47,105 nt of DNA from the NCBI GenBank assembly GCA_902574205.1, contig CACGMS010000007.1, positions 1-47,105 on the forward strand, given 5' to 3'. The DNA comes from an uncultured Candidatus Hydrogenedens sp. GTDB lineage: Bacteria > Myxococcota > UBA4151. Positions 16,280 to 23,856 of this stretch are shown here, in pieces (position 1 is the stretch's first letter; the number at the start of each line of letters is the position of its first letter). The notes beneath the pieces were generated by a model. The model ran no database searches, was not told the origin of the DNA, and saw only the letters and a list, made by a program, of their open reading frames with translations. Both the position numbers and the translations under genes were made by a program.

Positions 16280-17679
16280 TGGAGACGTATACACCGCACA
16301 AGCTACGGGCGCTACGTAGTGCGCTAATACGGGCAAGTCTCGTGCAGCCTATCGCTGCTCGCTCGAGTTATCGCTGTTTGCGTCTGGGTCTTAATCTCGG
16401 TCTGTTGCACCATACTTGGATTGACGGAAAACGGTGTGAATTGCCGGGTCAGGCACCAGTCGCTCCGTTGCTTGCTGAGCTGGAATCGCTTGGTGTTGAC
16501 CAGTTAAGTGCGCTGGCACCAGAAGCCGCTTTAGCGATGGCACAACGTCATTTGCAGTGCATCACAGCAGCCGACCGTTGGGCGAAAAGACGGTGGAATG
16601 CACAGGCGGTCAATCGCGAGACGGGAGCAGCAAAGCTTGCGATTGCATTAGGTGGTGGAGGCGGCGCCTCTTTTATCGCGCTCGGTGCAGTTGATCTTCT
16701 CGACGGAATGTCCATCCATCCATCTTTGCTTGCCGGCGCGTCGATGGGGTCGATTCTGAGTGCATTTCGAGCGCGTCAACTCAGTTACCAGGTTGAGTCC
16801 GTTATCGAAGAGACCTCTGAGCTTACCCGTGATCGGGTCTTTGGTGTCTCGACACTCAAGAGTCGGTATTCAATTCCGGCAACGATTCGACTGACTTTGC
16901 AAAAAGGTTTGGGACCATTTTTTCGTAATCCGGATGGTTTCGGCATGCGCTTGAACGATACCGCTATTCCCTTGCGCATTGTTGTATCCGGCTTGGTCGG
17001 TAACCCGCCGCGCGATTTAGAATTCTATCAGTATTTGCTCCAGAAGAGTTGGACGGGGCGCTCTGTTCGTCGGTTAGTCTTTAATTTTACCCGGTTAGCG
17101 TCTGAGTTTGTCTTTGGAGACAACGCGCTGGAAACGATTGCTCTAGGTGGTGACGAACTCAGCGCAGGATTGAGCATCGTTGATGCCATCGGCTTTTCAA
17201 GTTCAATTCCAGGGGTGATTCATTATGATGTGGAGCGACATGACGACGATACGCATGGTCGATTGACGGAGTTGATGCAGCAGCATGGCGTGAGTCGGTT
17301 GCTCGATGGTGGCTTTAGCGAAAATGTACCGTCACTGACCTGTCGTGACGCCATTGATCAGGGCGTGACGGGTCAAGCGCATACGTTGGTTCTCGGGCTG
17401 GATGGGTTTGCCCCTAATCTCTTGCATTCGCCGCTCTGGGTCCCTGCACAACAACTGCTGCGCGGTCAGATCGCTCGAGCCAAACAGGCGTCTGACCTTT
17501 GGCACGCGTTTAAGGAGCCATTAAGTCCACTCAAAGTCGTTCCCGGCTCGTCGGCGATGCGGAGTATTCTACAAAAGGGTAGAGAAGAGTTTGCTGACCG
17601 TGCCAGCGAGCTTCGCGAAGCATTGGTTGATGTGCGGGCTGATTACGCAGCCTTCAAGCGTCGCTTGACACGAGTATAA
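16279..17679 (+). CDS. Patatin-like phospholipase
   Basis: A 466-residue serine lipase-like protein with a Ser-Asp dyad. The glycine-rich oxyanion hole GGGGGAS lies at about 125-131, the nucleophile elbow GASMGS puts Ser155 in GxSxG, and the dyad Asp343 is in DGGFSENVP. The arrangement matches bacterial patatin/RssA-type acyl hydrolases, which release fatty acids from phospholipids. No signal peptide is visible, so it is probably cytosolic or membrane-peripheral. The first about 115 residues are a family-external helical extension. ATG 16279 shares one base with the previous stop (TGATG), so translation is coupled. The C-terminal 60 residues are helical and charged. Confidence 0.85.
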   Translation: METYTPHKLRALRSALIRASLVQPIAARSSYRCLRLGLNLGLLHHTWIDGKRCELPGQAPVAPLLAELESLGVDQLSALAPEAALAMAQRHLQCITAADRWAKRRWNAQAVNRETGAAKLAIALGGGGGASFIALGAVDLLDGMSIHPSLLAGASMGSILSAFRARQLSYQVESVIEETSELTRDRVFGVSTLKSRYSIPATIRLTLQKGLGPFFRNPDGFGMRLNDTAIPLRIVVSGLVGNPPRDLEFYQYLLQKSWTGRSVRRLVFNFTRLASEFVFGDNALETIALGGDELSAGLSIVDAIGFSSSIPGVIHYDVERHDDDTHGRLTELMQQHGVSRLLDGGFSENVPSLTCRDAIDQGVTGQAHTLVLGLDGFAPNLLHSPLWVPAQQLLRGQIARAKQASDLWHAFKEPLSPLKVVPGSSAMRSILQKGREEFADRASELREALVDVRADYAAFKRRLTRV

Positions 17680-17720
17680 ACCGTCCATAGAGACTGGCGC
17701 TATCTATTAAGGATGGGTTC

Positions 17721-18485
17721 ATGACCGTCAATTTTCGCCCTCATTACCGCCGTATCGATGATCTTACGGATAACCTTTTGGCTATGATTGAACCCGAAGG
17801 GTATCAATTGCCTGAGCGGGTGCTCAAACGCGTCGATCGATTAAAGCAACAGCTTGAACTCGCATGGATTTTCCATGATTCGGGTCTTGATGGAACGGTG
17901 GTGACCTTTCATGAAATGCAAGCTGCCTTGAGTCGGCGTGTCGTCACTGATTCGTCGTTGATGCCGCTTTACCAAGAGATTTGTAACCATCAAGAAGCGA
18001 TTCATTACGCACGCAAGGCAGCCGAGTCGGGCCGCAATATCGACCTAGAATATGTGCGCGAGTTGCATCATATTTTGTGTCGTGATTTGCCGAATGTTCA
18101 GCCTGGTCGTTACCGCACAGAAATTATGCTTCATCGGGTGTACTTGCACGATATCCATCGACCGGATCGAATTAGTTACCACCTCAACAAGTTGGTTCGA
18201 GATCTCTATGGCGAGGCCATGCAGAGCTTCCACCCGATTAAGCGAGCATGCAGTTTCCATCGAAACTTTATGCATATTTTTCCCTTCTATCAGATGACCG
18301 GAAAGCTCGGGCGCTTGCTCATGAACCACGTGTTGATCAGCAACGACTACTTCCCTTGCGTGATGCACGTTAAGGACCGGCAGCGTTACTACCAAGCGCT
18401 TCGTGATTCGCTTGATGATGTCCGATTGCTGGCTGTCGAGAGTATGGAAAATACGTTGCGTCATTCGGCAGAGAGTATTTCGTGA
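17721..18485 (+). CDS. Fic-fold protein with non-canonical active-site motif
   Basis: A 254-residue protein with a Fic/DOC fold. Fic enzymes transfer AMP or related groups using the motif HPFx(D/E)GNGRxxR. Here, ACSFHRNFMHIFPFYQMTGK followed by LGRLLM (residues 176-201) aligns along the whole helix and loop, but the catalytic His is Phe187, the metal-binding Asp/Glu is Gln191, and the GNGR anion hole reads TGK-L. The N-terminal region DSGLDGTVVTFHEM (53-66) matches the S/TxxxE(G/N)-type inhibitory-helix area with Asp for Glu, and GRYRTE also fits the family. The reading frame is intact, so it may be a pseudoenzyme or have changed chemistry. It lies 41 bases after the patatin gene and overlaps nfo by 4 bases. 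Confidence 0.75.
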   Translation: MTVNFRPHYRRIDDLTDNLLAMIEPEGYQLPERVLKRVDRLKQQLELAWIFHDSGLDGTVVTFHEMQAALSRRVVTDSSLMPLYQEICNHQEAIHYARKAAESGRNIDLEYVRELHHILCRDLPNVQPGRYRTEIMLHRVYLHDIHRPDRISYHLNKLVRDLYGEAMQSFHPIKRACSFHRNFMHIFPFYQMTGKLGRLLMNHVLISNDYFPCVMHVKDRQRYYQALRDSLDDVRLLAVESMENTLRHSAESIS

Positions 18486-19315
18486 TCCTGGGTGCTCACA
18501 CCGGCGTCGAAGGTGGGTTGCATACCGTCTTTGACCAAGCGCAACGAGATGGGTCCAGCTGCATACAGATTTTCTCAAAGCCGAGTCAGCGCTGGTCGGT
18601 TCCGCCCTTATCGAAACAAGAGATCGAATCGTTCCGCCAAGCGAGGCGTAAGGCAGGCGACTTGCCGGTCTTGGTTCATGACTCCTATCTCATTAATTTA
18701 GCGAGCCCCGACCCTGAGCGTTTGGAACGCAGTATTGAAGCGTACGCACAGGAGCTTAAGCGCTGCGCTGATTTAGGTATTGAAGATCTCAACATGCATC
18801 CTGGCGCAGCGACGGATGGGGACGAGGCTGCTGGTCTGCAGCGCTGCGCCGATGCCTTCTTAGAGGCTTATCTGTTGGCTGGAGACCCGCCTGTTCGTAC
18901 GGTGATTGAAGCAACGGCTGGGCAAGGTACAAATCTGGGTTATCGTTTCGAGCATTTGCGCGATTTGCTTGCGCGAGTGTGGGATCCAGATCGCTTCGCT
19001 GTGTGCATTGATACCTGTCATATTTTTGCTGCTGGTTACGACTGGAGTACACCAGAAGGATATGCTCAGACATTCTCCGATTTTGACGAAATTGTCGGTC
19101 TCGATCAGTTGGCATGGTTCCACCTCAACGACTCGAAGAAGGCCCTTGCAAGCCGTGTTGATCGCCACGCCGAGATTGGACGAGGTGAGATCGGTCTCGA
19201 GCCGTTTCGCTGGCTGGTCAATGATGAGCGTTTTGCGGGCTTGCCCGCGGTTTTGGAGACGCCGAACAATCGGATGCGAGAAAACTTAGAGGTGTTGCAC
19301 AGCTTGGTGGATTAG
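18482..19315 (+). CDS. nfo: Deoxyribonuclease IV (apurinic/apyrimidinic endonuclease)
   Basis: A 277-residue endonuclease IV, a trinuclear-zinc TIM-barrel enzyme that incises 5' of abasic sites in base-excision repair. Signature motifs are all present: LVHDSYLINLASP, NMHPGA, VIEATAGQGTNLGYRFEHL, VCIDTCHIFAAGYD, FHLNDSKKALASRVDRHAEIGRG and VLETPN, supplying the His, Glu and Asp zinc ligands. Start GTG 18482 overlaps the Fic-like stop (GTGA). Its stop overlaps that of the convergent gene on the opposite strand by 4 bases, leaving no room for a separate terminator between them. Confidence 0.95.
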   Translation: MILGAHTGVEGGLHTVFDQAQRDGSSCIQIFSKPSQRWSVPPLSKQEIESFRQARRKAGDLPVLVHDSYLINLASPDPERLERSIEAYAQELKRCADLGIEDLNMHPGAATDGDEAAGLQRCADAFLEAYLLAGDPPVRTVIEATAGQGTNLGYRFEHLRDLLARVWDPDRFAVCIDTCHIFAAGYDWSTPEGYAQTFSDFDEIVGLDQLAWFHLNDSKKALASRVDRHAEIGRGEIGLEPFRWLVNDERFAGLPAVLETPNNRMRENLEVLHSLVD

Positions 19316-20691
19316 GAGCCGAATCGATATCGAATCGAAAGCGCTAGGCTAGCACCGCTTTGCTCAACTTGTGTGCGAATAAGATTAGGAACCTCAATCT
19401 CTTGCGCCTGGCTCGCTTCGATCCGAGCGTGTGCTCCAAGGACTAAAGCCTTGGTGATCCCTAGCTCAGCGCCCAGTCCTAAGCCTCCAGTAAGACCGCT
19501 ACTATTCACCGTATGGCTCAGATCGCGTTGGACGGAACCTCTGAGCATCCCAACGGCTGTTTGCCCGTTTCTCAAGTGCCAACCGGCCTGCAGTTCAGCG
19601 AACATCGCGAGCGGCTTTTGCCCTAGGCTCAGGCGCAGTGGTCTCGCTCTAAGCGTCAGACCCAACGGTATTTCTTCGGTTGTCTGTGCGACAGTTACGG
19701 GTAAGGCGACACCATTGCCGCTGCGCAGAACACCGGAGCGTTGTGTTGGCGAGTAGCCTACATACAACGCCGCCGCGAAGAGTTTTTGCGTTCCTGGTAC
19801 ATCGATTTCAAGTTCAACTTGCCCGCCAAAGCGATCGGCACGGCCTTGGGCTAAACCGGCGACGCTAATACCTAACTGCATCTGACTGAGGCGTTCGAGC
19901 AGTGTCGGCCCCGCAGGCTCGGTTGATTGTGCTGGTGGGCGTGTCTTCGGTTGGGGTTTGTTGATCGCTAACTCTTGGCGGTTTTCAACGGGTGGTAATC
20001 CTGTGATCGGCCGGTCAATAATGGCCGGACCTTGCTGTTCTTTCTCCTTCTCCTTGTCGGGCGCAAGGTTCACGAGCGGCGCCCGCCGTGTGCTTCTTTT
20101 CGCAAGTTTAAGTGCGTTCTTCTTCCGTGATTGCGAGTCATCCAAAGCGACAAGACCGGGCATGGTGGTCTTGGGTTGGGTTTTGCTCGGATTGACTTTG
20201 GCAGGTGGTGCCAGTCCAACAAGACCTGGAACCGTCGTTTCTTTTGGTGGTGGCGCAACCAGGCCAACTAAACCGGGAGTAGCCGCCTCAGGTTGCTCGA
20301 AGGCGACCGCACCCTCCGGGCTGAGTAGTGAGACCGCAACCCACGCGCGGCCTCTCGGGACTTCCACTCGAAAAATTTCACCGCCCGTGGGGACAGGCAC
20401 GCGGAGCAGAGTCGGCGCGCCAGTCTTTTGGCCAGGTAATACCGTCTCTTGTCCCAACTCGAGTGGTTCGGTGGCGATCACTTCCCCGGCTGCTCGAACG
20501 CGCAAGGAGCGAGCGCTAGTTGATCGAGCCAGAACCTGCAGTTGACCAGCCTTAGGCGCATGAAGAACCAGTACTTTCTTCGAGCGGATCAGCATCCATG
20601 CGCGGCCGTCCGCGTCACGAATCTGTTTGTGACTGGTCGTCGGAGCCAGGGCAGCAACAAGCAAAGCGCTAAAGCAAAGGACAGCATTCAT
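19312..20691 (-). CDS. Putative outer-membrane barrel protein with Pro-rich repeat linker
   Basis: A 459-residue protein of unknown family. It has a signal peptide (MNAVLCFSALLVAALA), then a beta-rich N-terminal domain to about residue 135. A Pro/Lys-rich linker (about 135-265) follows with three repeats of the type PGLVGL..PP (TPGLVGLVAPPPK, VPGLVGLAPPAK, MPGLVALDD). The C-terminal about 180 residues show alternating strands (FAALYVGYSP, FAELQAGWHLR, GLGLGAELGI, LALSIRYRFGS), ending like an outer-membrane barrel. The layout suggests a periplasmic domain tethered to a barrel. It is transcribed towards nfo and divergently from the cysteine desulfurase gene. No obvious ribosome-binding site precedes ATG at 20691. 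Confidence 0.65.
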   Translation of the reverse strand: MNAVLCFSALLVAALAPTTSHKQIRDADGRAWMLIRSKKVLVLHAPKAGQLQVLARSTSARSLRVRAAGEVIATEPLELGQETVLPGQKTGAPTLLRVPVPTGGEIFRVEVPRGRAWVAVSLLSPEGAVAFEQPEAATPGLVGLVAPPPKETTVPGLVGLAPPAKVNPSKTQPKTTMPGLVALDDSQSRKKNALKLAKRSTRRAPLVNLAPDKEKEKEQQGPAIIDRPITGLPPVENRQELAINKPQPKTRPPAQSTEPAGPTLLERLSQMQLGISVAGLAQGRADRFGGQVELEIDVPGTQKLFAAALYVGYSPTQRSGVLRSGNGVALPVTVAQTTEEIPLGLTLRARPLRLSLGQKPLAMFAELQAGWHLRNGQTAVGMLRGSVQRDLSHTVNSSGLTGGLGLGAELGITKALVLGAHARIEASQAQEIEVPNLIRTQVEQSGASLALSIRYRFGS

Positions 20692-20776
20692 GGTAGATAG
20701 AGTTTGACGTGTCTTGAAGCGCTCGACAAGCGGGCTCAGCTCACTCTAGAGCGAGACGGTAGGGGAGTGACTCGAT

Positions 20777-21943
20777 TTGATCTACTTAGATCACCATGCG
20801 ACGACGCCGATAGCCGCCGAAGTGATTGAGGTCATGGGGCGCGCATTGGCCGATTTATCCGGCAATCCGGGCAGTGTTCATGCGCCCGGGCGCGCGGCCC
20901 GTGCTGCCATCGATCAGGCGCGTCGACAGGTGGCCAAGTTGGTCGGCAGTCGCGAGCGGGAGGTCGTCTTTACTTCTGGAGGAACAGAAGCAAATAACCT
21001 CGCCCTGCGATCGGCTTGGCGTGTGCAAGTCGAGCAGGGGCGAACGCGTATTGTGAGCAGTACGGTTGAGCACCCTTCGGTACTCAACACGCTCAAAGCG
21101 CTCGAAGCGGAAGGCGCAGAACTGGTCTGGGTCCCCGTATCCGATCATGGAGCCTTAGACCAAACCGTCTTTGATTCGATCATGGACGAACGCGTTGCGC
21201 TGGTTTCTCTCATGTATGCGAATAACGAGACCGGTGTTATTTTCCCGATCGAGGATTGTGGTCGCAAGGCGCATGAGGTCGGTGCTTTGGTGCACGTTGA
21301 TGCGATTCAATGGGTTGGTCGGTTACCCGTGTGCTTTGCCGATCTGCCCGTCGACATGATGACGCTTAGTGCGCACAAGTTGCGGGGACCAAAGGGGGTA
21401 GGTGCCTGCATCGTGCGCAAGGGGCTTGACCTCAAAGCTGTTCAGACGGGTGGGAACCAAGAGCGCGGCTTAAGGTCGGGTACGGAGAATACAGCGGGTA
21501 TTGTTGGGCTCGGTTGTGCTGCCGAGCTTGCACAGCAGCACCTGGTCGTCCAAGCCGCTCAATGCAAAGCCTTGCGCGATCGATTTGAACAACAGGTGCT
21601 CCATCGCATCGACGGCGTGCGAATCAATGGCGAGGGGCAAGATCGATTGCCGACCGTGACGAACTTAGAGTTCGCTGAGCTCGAGGGCGAGGCGGCACTC
21701 TTGGCGCTTGATATGAGGGGGATCTGCGCGTCTTCTGGTTCTGCTTGCGCATCGGGTAGTCTAGAGCCGAGTCATGTTTTGTTGGCCATGGGCCGTCGGC
21801 CTGAGCAGGCGCATGGTTCGATCCGCTTCAGTCTTGGAGCGGGAATTGATAGTGCCGATTTAGATCGTGTGGTTGATGTTCTTGTTGAGCAAGTACCTCA
21901 GTTGCGCGCTTTGCTCGTTGATCCGTTAGCCATAGGTTCTTGA
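20777..21943 (+). CDS. Cysteine desulfurase (NifS/IscS family)
   Basis: A 388-residue PLP enzyme that takes sulfur from cysteine as a persulfide for Fe-S clusters or tRNA thiolation. Family landmarks are YLDHHATTP at the N-terminus, SGGTEANNLAL, VEHPSV, DAIQWVG and the PLP lysine Lys201 in LSAHKLRGPKG. The mobile active-site loop SSGSACASGS carries catalytic Cys324. Translation begins at TTG 20777 with GGGGAG (20762-20767) upstream. No iscU, iscA, iscR, sufB or thiI gene is adjacent, so its sulfur acceptor cannot be assigned and I leave the symbol empty. It lies divergent from the barrel protein gene across an 85-base gap. Confidence 0.93.
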   Translation: MIYLDHHATTPIAAEVIEVMGRALADLSGNPGSVHAPGRAARAAIDQARRQVAKLVGSREREVVFTSGGTEANNLALRSAWRVQVEQGRTRIVSSTVEHPSVLNTLKALEAEGAELVWVPVSDHGALDQTVFDSIMDERVALVSLMYANNETGVIFPIEDCGRKAHEVGALVHVDAIQWVGRLPVCFADLPVDMMTLSAHKLRGPKGVGACIVRKGLDLKAVQTGGNQERGLRSGTENTAGIVGLGCAAELAQQHLVVQAAQCKALRDRFEQQVLHRIDGVRINGEGQDRLPTVTNLEFAELEGEAALLALDMRGICASSGSACASGSLEPSHVLLAMGRRPEQAHGSIRFSLGAGIDSADLDRVVDVLVEQVPQLRALLVDPLAIGS

Positions 21944-21999
21944 CGATGGATGACCTGAGCACATCCTTGTGGTAAACGTGTCACCGTCAGGGGACGTTC

Positions 22000-23856
22000 A
22001 TGCCATCCTTGAGATATAGCCTAGTCGCATTGCTCCTCGTCACGGGTAGTTGTTCTTGTGATGACGAGGTGGTGGTGCCGGTTGAGATTTGTGACCTGCG
22101 GACGGAATGTGGCGACTCACAATCACTGCGCCATGGCTCGTGTATGCGTGAGCGTTGCGCAAGTGACGACGATTGCTGTGCGGGTCAGCGATGCAGTGGT
22201 AGTGGCAAGTGTAGTCCGGTCGAGGATCGATGTACGACCGATGAAGACTGCTCTGGAGGCGGTTTTTACTGCATTGAAGAGTCGGGTAAAGCGCGATGTC
22301 GTCGGCCGCGGTGTGAGTCGAGCGCTGATTGTGCCCTCGGTAGTTGTTTTGAACGTCGCTGTGTGGTTGAGCCGCCTTGCTTGGAAGGTTGCGAACCAGG
22401 GACCTTTTGTGACGTTCAGTCCAACACATGCTTGCCCGTTCCGCGTGGAGCCGAAGGCTGTGATGCTCAGTGTAATTTAGGTCAGCGCCTAATGCTCGAA
22501 GACCCGCAGACGATGCGCGGCGACATCTGTTGTAAGGCGACATGCGTCTGTCGCGATCTGCCCGACATTGCACCACGCGATATTGGTTTGTACCTCGATG
22601 CACAGGCGGAGGCGGATACCCTTGCGGTCGCGGCGTATGAACGCCACTTTGGTGATTTAGTCTTCATGCGGCTGGCGCGTAATGGCGGCTTACAAAGGTT
22701 GGAATTTGTCGACGGCTTTCCAGAAACGGATACGATTGCAGGTCGAGCAGACGGGCCGCGCGGCGGCGCGCTAGAGGCAGGTATCGATGTCGGGCGTTAT
22801 CCGTCATTAGCTCTGTATGAAGGTGAGCCGCAGATTGCCTATCAGCGAGCAGATGACGGCGCGCTGATGTTTGCTTGGCGGCGCGCCGGTGCGTGGACCA
22901 AAGTGACCGTTGATGGCAGTGGCGGTACGGGGTTTGAGCCCGACTTAGTTATTGATGGTCAGGGCCGTCCTCATATTGCCTACCGGACCCGCTCAAACAA
23001 CGGTCAGACGGCTTTGCGTTATGCCGTGGCAGACCGAGCTAAGCCTGATCATCCTAACCACTTTTTCTTGTTGAACGTGGTGGCAATGGACAGTTGTATT
23101 GATGGTTGCGAGGATGGTCAGACTTGCGTTCGTAGCGAGTCCGGTGAACGCTGTTTTGCCAACGCTCAGGGCTGTGCTCCCTGCGCGTCGGGAACGACCT
23201 GCGTGCAAGCCGCTGAGCCACAGTGTCTAACGCCAGCGCATCGAGAAGGTGAAGTGAGTGAGCGATCACTAGGTCGCGCACCTGAACTGTTGCTCAGACC
23301 CGATGGCGCCGTCATCGTCTTTGGAGATGGGCAGCAGGGAACGGTGCGGGTCGCTCAGGTGGTCGGTGGTCGGACGCTCGGTGTCTTCACGCTTGATGGT
23401 GATCAGAGTGGACCCGACCGCGTCGGGCCGACTCTTGGGCGCAGTCATGCGGCGGCATTTAACGCTCAAGGACAACTGGTTGTTTATTATCGAGATGAAG
23501 AGACCCAGGCTGTTCGACGTTACATAGGTGCCATCGACGGCCAAGGAGAACGAACAGTTATGGATACAGGACGAGTTCAAAGTGACGAGCGTGGCGGTTT
23601 AGATCGAGTCCAAGGGTCTGATTTGAGTTTGATTATTGATGGCGATCGAGAGTTGGTTGTTTTCCAAGATCAAAGCATGGGTGACGTCTCTGCGCTCATT
23701 GCTGGCGAGCGGCGCTTGGTTCGTTCCCAGCTGCTTGATGGGTTTTCGGCGCGTTTGGTTCAGGTTGGTGGTCAGCCATTAGCCGTCCATGGGGCAGTGA
23801 GAACGGATCGCGATGGTGTCTCACGCTTTGGTGTTGTGGTGGTCGGTCTGCAGTGA
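22000..23856 (+). CDS. Cys-rich lipoprotein with propeller-like repeats
   Basis: A 618-residue secreted protein. The leader SLVALLLVTGSC has a plausible lipobox (TGSC). Residues about 17-190 are very Cys-rich, with repeated C..D.DC, C..G..C and C....CV units such as CASDDDCCAGQRC, CTTDEDCSGGGFYC and CESSADCALGSC, typical of surface lipoproteins in Myxococcota. The rest has repeating segments ending in YxxAxxG/AYxxxDD patterns (PSLALYEGEPQIAYQRADDG, PDLVIDGQGRPHIAYRTRS), suggesting a seven-bladed-propeller-like fold. A second Cys cluster (CIDGCEDGQTC, CAPCASGTTC) interrupts it at about 365-410. Start ATG 22000 follows AGGGGA. Its stop shares a base with the next start. The function is unknown. 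Confidence 0.7.
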   Translation: MPSLRYSLVALLLVTGSCSCDDEVVVPVEICDLRTECGDSQSLRHGSCMRERCASDDDCCAGQRCSGSGKCSPVEDRCTTDEDCSGGGFYCIEESGKARCRRPRCESSADCALGSCFERRCVVEPPCLEGCEPGTFCDVQSNTCLPVPRGAEGCDAQCNLGQRLMLEDPQTMRGDICCKATCVCRDLPDIAPRDIGLYLDAQAEADTLAVAAYERHFGDLVFMRLARNGGLQRLEFVDGFPETDTIAGRADGPRGGALEAGIDVGRYPSLALYEGEPQIAYQRADDGALMFAWRRAGAWTKVTVDGSGGTGFEPDLVIDGQGRPHIAYRTRSNNGQTALRYAVADRAKPDHPNHFFLLNVVAMDSCIDGCEDGQTCVRSESGERCFANAQGCAPCASGTTCVQAAEPQCLTPAHREGEVSERSLGRAPELLLRPDGAVIVFGDGQQGTVRVAQVVGGRTLGVFTLDGDQSGPDRVGPTLGRSHAAAFNAQGQLVVYYRDEETQAVRRYIGAIDGQGERTVMDTGRVQSDERGGLDRVQGSDLSLIIDGDRELVVFQDQSMGDVSALIAGERRLVRSQLLDGFSARLVQVGGQPLAVHGAVRTDRDGVSRFGVVVVGLQ

